Positions 26,022 to 29,898 of a DNA stretch of 64,000 bases are shown piece by piece. The notes below the pieces were generated by a model that did not search any database, was not told where the DNA came from, and saw only the letters and a program-made list of their open reading frames with translations. The position numbers were made by a program, and so were the translations under genes. The stretch spans positions 86,734,937 to 86,798,936 of the forward strand of contig OZ024834.1 of the NCBI GenBank assembly GCA_964016985.1, read 5' to 3'. Each line of letters opens with the position of its first letter. Positions within the stretch are counted from its first letter, which is position 1. This stretch comes from Anodontia alba. Taxonomy: Eukaryota; Mollusca; Bivalvia; Lucinida; Lucinidae.

Positions 26022-29000
26022 GTGTTGAGGTTTTACGGCCCAGTCAACCCAATGGGGTCATGTCGAGCGCGTTCAGTTTACCAAACCACACGTTTACTGG
26101 GCAGGCTTAGTCCTCTAAGCGGTTAACCAGTATTGTGCACATTCTTTTGCCAGAAACTGACAACTGCCCTTCTTGAATCAGCGGAAGGGAGAGAATGACC
26201 GTAGAAAATATTTCATGATCAATCTCCACGAAAGAATGTTGCCGACCTCGGCGGGGGTTGAACCCGCGACCTCCTGGTCTCCAGTCGGACGGCGCATCCA
26301 ACTGAGCCACCGAGGCCGGCATGCTGAATAAATAAAGATGCCACGCCCACTTCTAATTTTTGAGCCAATCAGATTACTTGATCCAGTTTGTTGATATAAC
26401 TTCACATTCTTAATGACAAACAGTGCAGATCCAGATCAGTTGGCTTCTGAAGAAGCCAACTGATCTGGATCTACACTGTTTGCAAAGGTAGGGTGTATCC
26501 GGGTTCAATGGGACTAGGGTTAAGAATGTTTCAGTATTGAATATGTGATTAGACAAAGTGTACACTGAGTGGCTGAGAAGGTCTGTAAGGCATTCCTGTG
26601 TCTTTGTTATTTGCATAAATTCTTGTCATTATTTTTATAATACTTTTCAACATTCTTTCATGGAGATTTGATCATGAAAATTTTTTCTAAAGTCATTCTC
26701 TCCCTTCGGCTGATTCAAGAAGGGCAGTTGTCAGTTTCTGACGAAAGAATGTGCACAATACTGGTTAACTGCTTAGAAGACTAAGCCTGCCCAGTAAAAG
26801 TGTGGTTAGGTAAACTTACCGCTCTCAACATGACCCCATTGGGTTGACTGGACCGTAAAACCTCAACACGAACACAAACATATGGAAACACTTTAGACTT
26901 TAACCTTTGTCCTGCTGAACCCAGATATGTCCTGTTTTTGCAAACAGTGTAGATCCAGATCAGTTGGCTTCTGAAGAAGCCAACTGATCTGGAGCTGCAC
27001 TGTTTATCATCAAGTATTTGAATTTGTATGAACAACCTGGGTCAAGTAATCTGATTGGTTGAAAATTAGAAATGGGCATGGCATCTTAATTTATTCAGCA
27101 TGACAAGGGTTAAGGTTGCTGATTTGTTACTTTTTATTTCTGTGAATTATTTCCCTTGAAAACATACATGGAGAGATAAAAATAAATATACCTACTTTTT
27201 GGTTAAAATAAAGATTTTTATCTAGAGCTATCCATGTACAGCATCTACTCTAGTCTGCGTCTGCACCACTGGAGCAGAATTTAGATCATGATTGTGTGGC
27301 GCTTCATTGCACAGTGCGTTTCATTATCCTTCCGTCTTCTTGATATGATGTAAATAATGTTGAATGGGGCATGAAACACTAAATCAGTATCATAACCCTT
27401 AAAGTACGAATCACAACTACAGCAGACAACACTTTATTTTTTTTTTTTTTTTTTCAGAGAAAATTAGGCTTGATATTTCATGTGAATCATCTGCCTAGTA
27501 GCTGATTCACATGAAATTTCAAGTCTTATTGTCTCAAAAAAAATAAAATAAAATAAAATAAATAAATAAAATAAAAAGTCAATATTGGAATGTTGTCCGT
27601 TACAAATTTGCTTACCGCATACATTTCAGATTAAATTAGTACAAGAGTCAAAGTATGGATCCCCCACAGTAGAAGAAACCATGGATGCCTGTCTTCATAA
27701 CAAAGCCTGGGTATTACAGGTAGAACTGCTTGTCCAGTTTACATTGTCATTGTTAGCTGCATGGTGTAAAATGAGTTCTTAGCTCTACAGCTAAATTCCT
27801 TCACTGAATTTACTAAAGCTTTTGAGCAGCTCAGATCATGATTTCTCTACCAAACCAACAGGAAAGATTAACAGTGACAGTCGTTTTCCTTCTAGTAGTA
27901 AGGATATTTAACTCCCAGTGTGACTTGCTTCCTTTAGACCATTAAATGCAAGCAAACAAAAAAAAGAAGAAAATAAAAAGTAGTTCCTCAGTGTTATATT
28001 TCACGAGTGAAAATAGCATTTTTATGCACTCAGCTTCAAAGAAATTGAGGGACATATTGGTTTCATCTTGTCCAGGTCTGTCCGTTACACTTTTAGGTGC
28101 TTGTGAAACTAGAGAATGGCTTATGTTAGGAGCTTGAAATCTTATACATGGCACAAAAAATAAGCATACCCATATTTTTTTTTTTACCGCGGACCTAGTG
28201 TGGCACTAGAAAAACCTTGTTTACATGAAATCTAGAGAACAGCTTGAGCTAGAATTCATATATTTGGCATGCTGTCTAGGATCAGTGTGTAGATGACCTG
28301 ATAGACTTTTGAGCAAATTTCATAAAATATTGACGGAGTTGTGTCCCTTTCAGACTTTGCTATTATAACAATAGGAAAATCTTGTCAACATGATATTTAG
28401 AGAACTGTCTGAAGTAGGATCCTGATATTTTGCCAATTATTTTGGATCATTGTTTAGATGACCTGATTAACCTTTGAGCTAACTCCATAAAAATTGGCAG
28501 AGTTATGCCCCTTTTGACTTTGCCTGTATGTAATGGGAAAACTTTGTAAACATGATTTGTTTGTGTTGAGGTTTTACAGCCCAGTCAACCTAAAAGGGTT
28601 ATGTCGAGTGCGGTCAGTTTACCTAACCACACGTTTACTGGGCAGGCTTAGTCCTCTAAGCGGTTAACCAGTACTGTGCACATTCGTTCACCAAAAACTG
28701 ACAACTGCCCTTCTTGAATCAGCAGAAGGGAGAGAATGACCATAGAAAATATTTCGCGATCAATCTCCACGAAAGAATGTTATCGACCTTGGTGGGGGTT
28801 GAACCGCGACCTCCTGGTCTCCAATCGGACGGCGCATCCAGCTGAGCCACCGAGGCCAGCATTGTAAACATGATATCTAGAAAACTGCCCGAGCTGGGAT
28901 TCTGATATATTACGTACAGGTTAGGCTCAATGTTTTAGATGTTCTGATTAACCTTTGAGCAATTTCGTAAAATATTGACTGAGTTATATTGTTTAAGAGA

Positions 29001-29898
29001 AAACATATAGTTGGGACACAGTGTTTTACAAACACATTTTCTAATTCATATTTCACTTTAAAAATATGAAAATATCACTTTATGGAAATATGCTTTATAT
29101 TTGACTAATAGTTTTCTATCTTTCATTCATTAATATGTATGTGGACCTTGTCATGCAAAAATGTGTCTTTGGACATATACGGACAGCGAATGCCAAAAAA
29201 GCCTGCGCATATGTGCTGTCTGATCAGGGCCTTCGCTGTCCGCTGCCAGAAACATTGGATTCTGTAGCATAGATCAATATAGGGATCAAACATGGTTTTT
29301 CATGCATTAACATTCGCCAGGTCTCGAGGGAGGTGTTGAAAACCGAGTCCGGAGGCCGTGGTTTTCAACACCTCCATAGGGACCTGGCGAATGTTAATGC
29401 ATTGAAAAACCATGTTTGATCGCTATTATTGCATAAAAACTGAAAACATTTGCCACATTTCGTGTTATTTCTTGCATTACTTTGTTTCGCCTTTTCACCG
29501 ATGTCTTGCGAACACAATTTGTAAGTACTATGCTAGTTCTAGGGCGGGCAGTACACATCTCGTAACGGCAGCAAATCTGTGGCCCTGGTATGATCATATT
29601 GAAAGTTGCGTAGTCGTGCATTAACAGCACGTGAATTGCCTTGTTAATACACGGCTTTTTGCCCGTTAATGCACGGCTGTTAATAACGTGCGACACTGCT
29701 TTTTATGCAATAATAGTGAACAAAGGACCAGATGAAACCGTACTCATGCACAGGATGGTCTGAATCAGTACATTGCTTATGTTCGAAGGTACTTTTTCGC
29801 TTGAAATGCACAAGCAATAAAGTACATGTATTATTCTTTTTTTTCTGTTTGCTTTTCAGAATTTCCAAGACTTAAATGAACTGATTCAGAATTCATAG
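406..29898 (+). CDS. DUF4211-like domain protein gene, 17 exons, 5' end outside window
   Basis: Seventeen exons bounded by AG/GT join in one frame without a stop: 406-480, 2971-3093, 4612-4739, 6733-6767, 7074-7137, 8556-8705, 9648-9787, 11487-11631, 12899-13039, 14782-14906, 18448-18563, 19558-19655, 21456-21521, 23927-24031, 25322-25417, 27630-27719, 29860-29898. They give 577 full codons plus TAG. Residues 1-119 are basic and acidic low-complexity sequence. Residues 143-210 and 287-350 are a duplicated module. Residues about 384-577 resemble the C-terminal DUF4211 region of CCDC82/QSER1/PRR12, with the best match in exon 15 (FKIGKTAAKN, then NYHQLCHFKYNLFDKC). The acidic and Lys-rich N-terminal part suggests a nuclear, chromatin-associated protein; that role is inference. 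Family assignment rests on remembered CCDC82 sequence, not a search. Confidence 0.85.
897..1103. mobile_element. hairpin MITE, family E
   Basis: Terminal inverted repeats (ttaacacttagcgtgctggg at one end, its degenerate complement at 1080-1103). The central palindrome is gacattacatgcaaattgtc against the matching right arm, with cttaggag at the centre. Other copies lie near 2437, 9167, 12108, 27391, 41170, 42337, 54215 and 60677. Confidence 0.75.
1104..1463. mobile_element. 360-bp palindromic MITE (GGCTCCATAT family)
   Basis: Near-perfect inverted repeat: aggctccatatattcctcaa on the left, its complement at 1441-1460 on the right. The centre is gaattaatgttgcc/aacattaattc. It directly abuts the family-E element on its left. 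A partial relative lies at 3212-3280. Confidence 0.75.
1464..1869. other. intron sequence, nothing recognised
   Basis: AT-rich single-copy-looking sequence. I see no exon, repeat terminus or RNA gene here. Confidence 0.4.
1870..2175 (+). mobile_element. tRNA-derived SINE-1, full length
   Basis: The head contains ggtggctcagttg (A box). Body motifs gattgatcatgaaatatttt, agaagggcagttg and gactaagcctg follow, then an acctcaacaca tail running into a (CA)n repeat. The B box is degenerate (aaggttttatcc). Family consensus is about 300 bp. Confidence 0.8.
2270..2421 (+). mobile_element. SINE-6 with 13-bp target-site duplication
   Basis: A 150-bp element ending in a long A tract, flanked by perfect repeats AAAGCTTAATGCT at 2257-2269 and 2422-2434. 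The head (gcccctgtagcctagtggat) looks tRNA-derived. It is inserted into the left arm of the following family-E-like hairpin. Confidence 0.7.
2437..2592. mobile_element. family-E-like hairpin MITE
   Basis: Palindrome aaagcttggaatttcatgtg / cacatgaaattccatgcttt around ggcagacaatt. It is related to the hairpins at 9167-9325 and 27391-27580, which share the 'gcttaactctta' left arm. Confidence 0.65.
2971..3093 (+). CDS. exon 2, acidic segment
   Basis: Acceptor atatttcag, donor gtaagt; phase 1 at both ends. It encodes GKSRRKANVSYKEEDSEF and then a run of Asp/Glu broken by Met-Met. Such acidic tracts are common in chromatin-associated proteins. No fold is recognised. Confidence 0.8.
3190..4255. repeat. 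tandem repeat, about 168-bp unit
   Basis: Recurrent phrase agaatgacaactctgcc at 3682, 3849, 4016 and 4186 (spacing 167-170). Each unit also has tggtagaaatgtagaacagg and tgtctgctctgtaa. Two more divergent copies precede (3190-3530), carrying a partial GGCTCCATAT arm. It occupies the intron before exon 3. Confidence 0.75.
4292..4590 (+). mobile_element. SINE-1 copy adjacent to exon 3 acceptor
   Basis: Diverged SINE-1 (ttggctcagttggatgcatg head, agaagggcagttgtcagttt body, tgactgggcc near the end). It ends about 20 bases before the AG of exon 3, so the branch-point region of this intron lies in or next to SINE sequence. Confidence 0.7.
4612..4739 (+). CDS. exon 3, basic then acidic tract
   Basis: Acceptor ttctgcag, donor gtctgt (weak at position 3), phase 1 in and phase 0 out. 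It encodes KKGGGRAKAKRKR followed by SSDEESDEDDDEESDFEEE, a basic patch next to a Ser/Asp/Glu tract of the kind phosphorylated by CK2 (inference). A SINE ends about 20 bases upstream of the acceptor. Confidence 0.8.
4740..5482. other. intron sequence, mostly unrecognised
   Basis: Contains a short hairpin around 4966-5010 (cagatcagactgcgcaaatg / cacagtctgatttgggcct, family C/D-like core). A fragment at 5376-5450 matches the start of the 'ccaccacatgttagtggcgg' element (compare 12477). No exon seen. Confidence 0.4.
5483..5852 (+). mobile_element. SINE-1 with internal 104-bp tandem duplication
   Basis: The segment from gactggagaccaggag through tctcccttcc occurs twice in a row (5515-5618 and 5619-5722), giving two B boxes (gggttcaaccc). 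The rest follows the SINE-1 consensus up to gacatgacccg. Confidence 0.8.
5897..5988 (-). mobile_element. SINE-1 fragment
   Basis: Reverse-strand piece (aaactgacaactgcccttct, then catgatcaagtcccatgaaa) lacking both head and tail. Confidence 0.6.
5989..6732. other. intron sequence before exon 4
   Basis: Mostly unrecognised AT-rich sequence. Around 6340-6420 there is a degraded family-D core (ctgatcagagtctacactgt). No exon seen. Confidence 0.4.
6733..6767 (+). CDS. exon 4, 35-bp micro-exon
   Basis: Acceptor ctttacag, donor gtaagt, phase 0 in and phase 2 out. It encodes PGKKRSKTVSF plus two bases of an Ala codon. It is short but both splice sites are good and it keeps the frame between exons 3 and 5. 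Confidence 0.7.
6820..6925. repeat. half copy of family-A MITE
   Basis: caggcacttctaatgagtac with the aaaacatgttttagtgaag arm. The opposite arm is missing. Confidence 0.5.
7074..7137 (+). CDS. exon 5
   Basis: Acceptor ttatacag, donor gtacgt, phase 2 in and phase 0 out. It encodes AMHRDKSPVPPTVVEEPVGF-Q. The ending VGFQ just before module copy 1 matches the EEFQ that ends exon 8 just before module copy 2. Confidence 0.75.
7395..7570. mobile_element. hairpin MITE, family A
   Basis: Perfect central palindrome: AGAAGCGCCTC at 7488-7498 and GAGGCGCTTCT at 7502-7512, extended by tgggtactcatt / aatgagtaccca and by aaacatatg arms. This is the typical member of the family. Confidence 0.8.
7883..8215 (+). 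mobile_element. tRNA-derived SINE-2
   Basis: Head cagtggctcagtggcagagc (A box) and gaggttgcgggttccatccc (B box), body ending gttaagcccagttcaaacaa in a (CAAA)n tail. A second copy is at 59885-60222. Confidence 0.75.
8333..8541 (-). mobile_element. hairpin MITE, family B
   Basis: Termini taacccttgtcatgctaaat and tttagcaggacacggg. The core is gatcagttggcttctgaaga / agccaactgatc with no loop. It ends 14 bases before exon 6. Confidence 0.75.
8556..8705 (+). CDS. exon 6, first half of module copy 1
   Basis: Acceptor tttttctag, donor gtaagt, phase 0 at both ends, 50 codons. The protein begins PTVGEYLIDKSTVKDDG and contains IWLFKKGGIIQKYNRI. It aligns with exon 9 (IGRFVIDKKDMKN, then AIWKIESGILLKKYEM). 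The exon has no ATG-started ORF of its own; I found it from its splice sites and phase and from similarity to exon 9. A family-B MITE terminus ends 14 bases before the exon. Confidence 0.8.
8781..9080 (+). mobile_element. SINE-1 full copy
   Basis: ccggcctcgatggctcagtt head, B box ggttcgtcccc, normal body, acctcaacac tail followed by an A tract. Confidence 0.8.
9167..9327. mobile_element. family-E-like hairpin, right part replaced by a SINE
   Basis: Palindrome cttggcatttcatgtgaatt / aattcacatgaaatgccaag around gtctgcctgacagac. After 9327 the sequence switches to SINE-1. Confidence 0.65.
9328..9552 (+). mobile_element. SINE-1, 5'-truncated
   Basis: Starts at the ggcaacattatttcgtgaag part of the consensus and runs to cctcaacacaaacc. 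Confidence 0.7.
9648..9787 (+). CDS. exon 7, second half of module copy 1
   Basis: Acceptor atttgcag, donor gtgagt, phase 0 in and phase 2 out. It encodes FSDWWDDYGDRYAPVKIQVK and then VTITEWPEDMASWEKTRN. It aligns with exon 10 (YRGYRDIGDFYNPIKIK). The exon boundary falls at the same alignment position in both copies, as expected for duplication of an exon pair. Confidence 0.8.
9829..10111 (-). mobile_element. hairpin MITE, family J (copy J1)
   Basis: Ends with aggcatgttttcgtgatg; the left terminus is degraded. Interior: cattcaaatatatag-type arm, central palindrome gtactcgttagaactgcctc with an imperfect right arm. Confidence 0.7.
10177..10424. mobile_element. palindromic MITE (TCGAGGATTGAGCGCAAGACT)
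   Basis: Terminal repeats tcgaggattgagcgcaagac and gtcttgcgctcaaccctcga. The core is atgccattgctcatacgagcaatggc, flanked by attgtttaca arms. One copy in the window. Confidence 0.7.
10425..11150. other. intron sequence, nothing recognised
   Basis: AT-rich with A and T runs (10570, 10770). It holds short open frames but no supported exon, tRNA or MITE pair. An isolated family-A-like phrase (gcatctaatgagtacatc) is at 11033. Confidence 0.4.
11150..11247. repeat. right half of family-A MITE
   Basis: acaacatatgctttgaggga then ttgaaaaaagtgccttatct. The left arm is absent. Confidence 0.5.
11258..11449 (-). mobile_element. family-B MITE with decayed core, next to exon 8
   Basis: Termini taacccttgtcctgctgaat and cggcaggacaagggttaa. 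The core palindrome has degenerated (gtagatccaaaactctgtca). It ends 37 bases before exon 8. Confidence 0.7.
11487..11631 (+). CDS. exon 8, Thr/Ser/Asn-rich linker between module copies
   Basis: Acceptor actaccag, donor gtaaaa, phase 2 in and phase 0 out. It encodes a polar, low-complexity linker (TSTKTPQATTSENKENTSP and onward) ending EEFQ. It has no recognisable fold and probably forms a flexible spacer between the two modules. Confidence 0.8.
11698..11860. repeat. GT-rich tandem duplication
   Basis: Two diverged copies of 'gatcacctatttgag...gggtgggtgg...ggcaacac.gtca.aa.ggtttatacctccctgctg' about 90 bp apart. G-rich on the + strand. Confidence 0.5.
12108..12255. mobile_element. family-E MITE, degraded
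   Basis: Left arm ttactgggctaattcggcag and right arm tcaatttgttatctgttgaa around cagaaaacagcctgttttctg. An A-rich run follows the core. Confidence 0.5.
12477..12885 (+). mobile_element. tandem-repeat-bearing element ending just before exon 9
   Basis: Starts tatacctcaccacatgttag and contains two or three units with acttgagtaaacatcagtgg and ttggtatgtgcattgatatt, ending ataatggcagggtattattg. The same family is at 32306-32875 (+) and 33012-33412 (-). Confidence 0.65.
12899..13039 (+). CDS. exon 9, first half of module copy 2
   Basis: Long T-rich acceptor (ttttttcag), donor gtatgt, phase 0 at both ends, 47 codons. Key residues are IGRFVIDKKDMKN and IWKIESGILLKKYE, parallel to exon 6. A tandem-repeat-bearing element ends about 20 bases upstream, so the polypyrimidine tract may derive from repeat sequence. 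Confidence 0.85.
13064..13560. repeat. tandem repeat related to 3190-4255
   Basis: Repeated tgtctgctctgtaacttgaa and catgaaacttcatagaaat phrases at about 120-170 bp spacing. It fills the first part of the intron after exon 9. Confidence 0.6.
13837..13861 (+). mobile_element. SINE-1 fragment left of MITE J2
   Basis: cacatttcttggagattgat plus catga matches the SINE-1 body and is cut by the MITE at 13862. SINE-1 tail sequence resumes at 14144. Confidence 0.55.
13862..14143 (-). mobile_element. hairpin MITE, family J (J2), inserted in SINE-1
   Basis: Complete: cattacgaaaacatgcctat on the left and ataggcatgttttcgtgatg on the right. The core is AGAACTGCCTC (13988-13998) and GAGGCAGTTCT (14002-14012). 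Confidence 0.85.
14144..14240 (+). mobile_element. SINE-1 tail right of MITE J2
   Basis: aaacttagaggactaagctt through tgactgggctgtaaaacacc. It continues the SINE interrupted by J2. Confidence 0.6.
14310..14475. mobile_element. hairpin MITE, family A
   Basis: Core agtactcattagaagtgccg / aggcacttctaatgagtac with aaaatatttttatttc-type arms. It is loop-less. Confidence 0.75.
14572..14745 (+). mobile_element. tRNA-derived SINE-4
   Basis: tctcggtggccacgtggtta A-box region and aggtcctgggttcgaatttc B-box region, followed by tcattatcacccttccatca and a short tail. Tail relatives at 19095 and 27325. Confidence 0.6.
14782..14906 (+). CDS. exon 10, second half of module copy 2
   Basis: Acceptor atttttag, donor gtacat, phase 0 in and phase 2 out. 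It encodes YRGYRDIGDFYNPIKIKRVV and then a short acidic stretch with SRPKLYYDE. It is parallel to exon 7. Confidence 0.8.
14937..15240. mobile_element. family-D hairpin MITE followed by a partial second copy
   Basis: Termini ttaacccatttaagcctagc and aattaacccatttacacc. The core is cagacaccacagaatgcagt with gtctgatcagggtctacact. A second, truncated copy starts at 15161 and is cut at 15240 by the next element. Confidence 0.6.
15249..17035 (+). mobile_element. 1.8-kb element carrying a 128-bp tandem array
   Basis: Starts ttagctcgcctgtacgaagt with an inverted pair, and ends gctgtcctccgacagctctt, a short hairpin followed by CTTGT. A similar start and end occur at 34921-36335. The layout (unique 5' part, internal satellite, 3' hairpin) recalls tandem-repeat-bearing Helitron-like non-autonomous elements of bivalves. 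The Helitron assignment is inference. Confidence 0.55.
15760..16960 (+). repeat. 128-bp satellite array, about nine units
   Basis: The phrase gattttgccttatatcttga recurs at 15821, 15949, 16077, 16205, 16333, 16461, 16589 and 16717 (exactly 128), then 16842 (3-bp deletion). Two unit types alternate in the middle of the array. Confidence 0.9.
17180..17390. repeat. short tandem repeat with SINE-like tails
   Basis: ctggcagatgacacagtgac occurs at 17182 (ctag variant), 17272 and 17338 (cggtgac variant), each followed by ttgatgtgtcattaaac and an ACAAA tail. Confidence 0.6.
17485..18360 (+). repeat. 106-bp tandem array of SINE tails
   Basis: Units gaggactaagcctgcccatg to tgaccttaaaagtgttgaca at about 105-106 bp spacing (17526, 17631, 17737; resuming 18163, 18270). 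A tRNA-like head (catagctcagtcggcaaaat) stands at the start. A complete SINE-1 interrupts the array. Confidence 0.7.
17837..18139 (+). mobile_element. SINE-1 full copy inside the tail array
   Basis: ggcggcctcggtagctcagt head, gggttcgaccccc B box, full body and acctcaacaaaaac tail. The host array resumes after it. Confidence 0.85.
18448..18563 (+). CDS. exon 11, start of DUF4211-like domain
   Basis: Acceptor ttgaacag, donor gtttgt, phase 2 in and phase 1 out. It encodes MEQESEKNPLLQHFYVYMQV, then LLSQALEPGFLEEVLNKK. The pattern (aromatic, hydrophobic helix, ALE/D-x-x-FL) matches the start of the CCDC82 C-terminal domain. Its Met is internal to the gene, not a start codon. Confidence 0.8.
18755..18880. 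mobile_element. hairpin MITE, family A variant
   Basis: Core AGAATTGCCTC (18808-18818) and GAGGCAATTCT (18822-18832), extended by gatatttgtt / aacaaatattc. Both arms differ from the family consensus in a matched way. Confidence 0.75.
19158..19414. mobile_element. hairpin MITE, family C
   Basis: Left ttaacccttaaaatgccaag, right ggcagtttaagcgttaag. The core is ctgatcagactgctcctaga / ggagcagtctgatct with gcaaacagtgtgga arms. Other copies at 22764 and 46909. Confidence 0.75.
19558..19655 (+). CDS. exon 12, DUF4211-like domain
   Basis: Acceptor atttcag, donor gtatgt, phase 1 in and phase 0 out. It encodes DTYMVPLAAIDKLVKQKM, then DQIERKLRWNPSVK. A helix with a conserved Leu/Ile pattern followed by a Trp-containing segment is what is expected between the first helix and the Cys-containing turn of this family. 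Confidence 0.85.
19810..20020. mobile_element. family-D hairpin MITE
   Basis: gcaaacagtgtagacccaga with gagacactgcagaatgcggc and agggtctacattgtttgcc. Terminal arms are diverged. Confidence 0.6.
20144..20305 (+). mobile_element. tRNA-derived SINE-5
   Basis: tgtggctgagcggttaaccc (A box, Ser/Leu-tRNA-like) and gatcctgggttcttatcca (degenerate B box). The tail joins a 'ttcattgtcaccacttcatt' segment. No cloverleaf forms. Confidence 0.55.
20544..20788. mobile_element. palindromic MITE, family G
   Basis: Terminal repeats gggcccagttgttcaaagcg and tagttttgaacaactgggcc. The core is aaaaaatgtgagtagctttt / gcaatgcaaaagctactcac. A second copy (36551-37216) is broken up by nested insertions. Confidence 0.8.
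21080..21220. repeat. hairpin repeat, GGAGCAGATT core
   Basis: aagaaaaaaatctgctccct / aaggagcagatttttttctt palindrome with flanking agcccctt...aaag / ctttcagaaggg arms. Related sequences at 11870-11945, 20860-21020 and 38440-38540. Confidence 0.65.
21456..21521 (+). CDS. exon 13, DUF4211-like domain
   Basis: Acceptor tttacag, donor gtaaga, phase 0 at both ends, 22 codons: AALQKCPFLREVHKPVENSV, then Cys-Glu. The CPF and VENSVC segment sits where CCDC82 has a Cys-x-x-Cys knuckle. Only one of those cysteines is visible here. Confidence 0.75.
21569..21905. mobile_element. pogo-like TA-flanked MITE, family F (F1)
   Basis: Terminal repeats acagtcgactctcgttatct and agataacaagagtcgactg. The core is agaggagaaattgctcctaa / ggagcaatttctcctctttt. 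CAGT...ACTG ends with TA next to them fit Tc1/mariner-pogo MITEs (established for that superfamily; assignment inferred). Confidence 0.75.
22031..22767 (+). mobile_element. SINE-3, tandemly duplicated (372-bp unit)
   Basis: Two near-identical units (ccctgtttgaagataaaaag at 22031 and 22403), each with a tRNA-like head ggtagctcagtggtgagcac and body motif cccctgtgcagggaaagtca. Unit length is larger than the SINE, so flanking DNA was duplicated with it. Confidence 0.8.
22764..23007. mobile_element. hairpin MITE, family C
   Basis: Starts ttaacccttaagatgcc, ends ggcatctttagggttaa. The core is agactgctcctctaggagca with gtctgatcagggtcc. Directly follows the SINE-3 duplication. Confidence 0.8.
23270..23440. 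mobile_element. family-A MITE, decayed core
   Basis: tgtgggtactcattaaaagc and tgatgagtacccacaacat arms are intact; the centre (gtcttgatgaggtgctac) no longer pairs fully. G-run DNA precedes at 23219-23254. Confidence 0.65.
23521..23665 (+). repeat. 36-40-bp tandem repeat, four copies
   Basis: taaattatccaactgttagg recurs at about 23528, 23564, 23604 and 23644. Confidence 0.8.
23927..24031 (+). CDS. exon 14, DUF4211-like domain
   Basis: Acceptor gttgcag, donor gtgagt, phase 0 at both ends, 35 codons. It encodes GLQETDETIEETIFLFGDEY, then DKDNLKQSKGAEGSQ. The FLFGDEYDKDNL segment matches the HLSGELYNTRTM position of CCDC82. A (CA)n microsatellite begins 35 bases after the donor. Confidence 0.8.
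24064..24160 (+). repeat. (CA)n microsatellite
   Basis: Two CA blocks (24069-24107 and 24132-24153) just after exon 14. They produce long spurious Thr/His and Cys/Val frames. Confidence 0.9.
24252..24564 (+). mobile_element. SINE-1 diverged copy
   Basis: cccacctcggtggctcagta head, body agagcagttgtcagtttttg, tail gtcaacacaaacaaacaaac. Confidence 0.75.
24570..24745. mobile_element. hairpin MITE, family A
   Basis: gggtactcattagaagcgcc / tcggcgcttctaatgagtac loop-less core, arms tttttcttatttct / aagaaataa and ggataaggcac / gcttatctgg. Confidence 0.8.
24969..25280 (+). mobile_element. SINE-1 with MITE-J-like scar
   Basis: Normal SINE-1 except that gattgatcatga is followed by catcacga, absent from other copies and identical to the J terminus (CATCACGA), before the body resumes at aacatttctacagtcattc. 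It ends 40 bases before exon 15. Confidence 0.7.
25322..25417 (+). CDS. exon 15, most conserved part of DUF4211-like domain
   Basis: Acceptor gtttcag, donor gtaggt, phase 0 at both ends, 32 codons: EFKIGKTAAKNVSNYHQLCH, then FKYNLFDKCQAK. The order of small, basic, Tyr-His, His-Phe-Lys-Phe/Tyr and terminal Cys residues matches CCDC82 closely. This is the main basis for the family call. Confidence 0.85.
25796..25912 (-). repeat. partial family-B MITE
   Basis: tcatgctgaataaattaaga through cacattcttaatggcaaaa. The core and right half are missing. Confidence 0.6.
25971..26523 (-). mobile_element. family-B MITE split by a SINE-1
   Basis: Left piece 25971-25993, right piece 26321-26523 ending aatgggactagggttaa. 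The core gttggcttctgaagaagcc is intact. The split carries the duplicated target ATGCTGAATAAA. Confidence 0.8.
25994..26320 (-). mobile_element. SINE-1 full length with 12-bp target-site duplication
   Basis: Minus-strand SINE: T tract (A tail), tgtgttgaggttttacggcc, full body, B box gggttgaaccc, head ending gccaccgaggccggc. Perfect duplication ATGCTGAATAAA at 25982-25993 and 26321-26332 gives the element boundaries exactly. Confidence 0.9.
26649..26876 (+). mobile_element. SINE-1, 5'-truncated
   Basis: Begins caacattctttcatggaga and runs to acctcaacacgaacacaaac. Confidence 0.75.
26901..27113 (+). mobile_element. hairpin MITE, family B
   Basis: taacctttgtcctgctgaac to cagcatgacaagggttaa. Core cagttggcttctgaagaagc. 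Complete copy. Confidence 0.8.
27391..27580. mobile_element. family-E-like hairpin
   Basis: aggcttgatatttcatgtga / tcacatgaaatttcaagtct around atcatctgcctagtagctgat, left arm cccttaaagtacgaatcaca. A T run and an AAATA run flank the core. Confidence 0.6.
27630..27719 (+). CDS. exon 16
   Basis: Acceptor catttcag, donor gtagaa, phase 0 at both ends, 30 codons: IKLVQESKYGSPTVEETMDA, then CLHNKAWVLQ. It probably forms a terminal helix ending in a Trp-containing turn. Confidence 0.8.
28190..29000 (+). repeat. tandem repeat, diverged units of about 175 bp
   Basis: Units contain catgatatctagagaactgc, tagatgacctgattaacctt and aaatattgacggagttatg. Four units, the third interrupted by a SINE-1. Confidence 0.6.
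28557..28861 (-). mobile_element. SINE-1 full length with 13-bp target-site duplication
   Basis: Target TTGTAAACATGAT at 28544-28556 and 28862-28874. Full minus-strand SINE with gggttgaacc-type B box and gccaccgaggccagc head. Confidence 0.9.
29290..29425. mobile_element. long hairpin (ggtttttcatgcattaacattcgcc)
   Basis: gatcaaacatggtttttcat / atgcattgaaaaaccatgtt arms, with gaggtgttgaaaaccgagtc / gtggttttcaacacctcc inside. Arms of about 60 bp pair almost completely. Confidence 0.75.
29427..29715. mobile_element. MITE with TATTATTGCATAAAA termini
   Basis: tattattgcataaaaactg at the left and ctttttatgcaataatag at the right, following directly on the hairpin at 29290. Inside are repeated 'aatgcacg/aatacacgg' motifs. 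Confidence 0.55.
29860..29898 (+). CDS. exon 17, terminal coding exon
   Basis: Acceptor gcttttcag, phase 0, encodes NFQDLNELIQNS and TAG. CCDC82 has a similar ending (aromatic-x-x-Leu-x-x-Leu) after the corresponding Trp helix, which supports this as the true C-terminus. Confidence 0.75.
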   Translation, partial: NFQDLNELIQNS

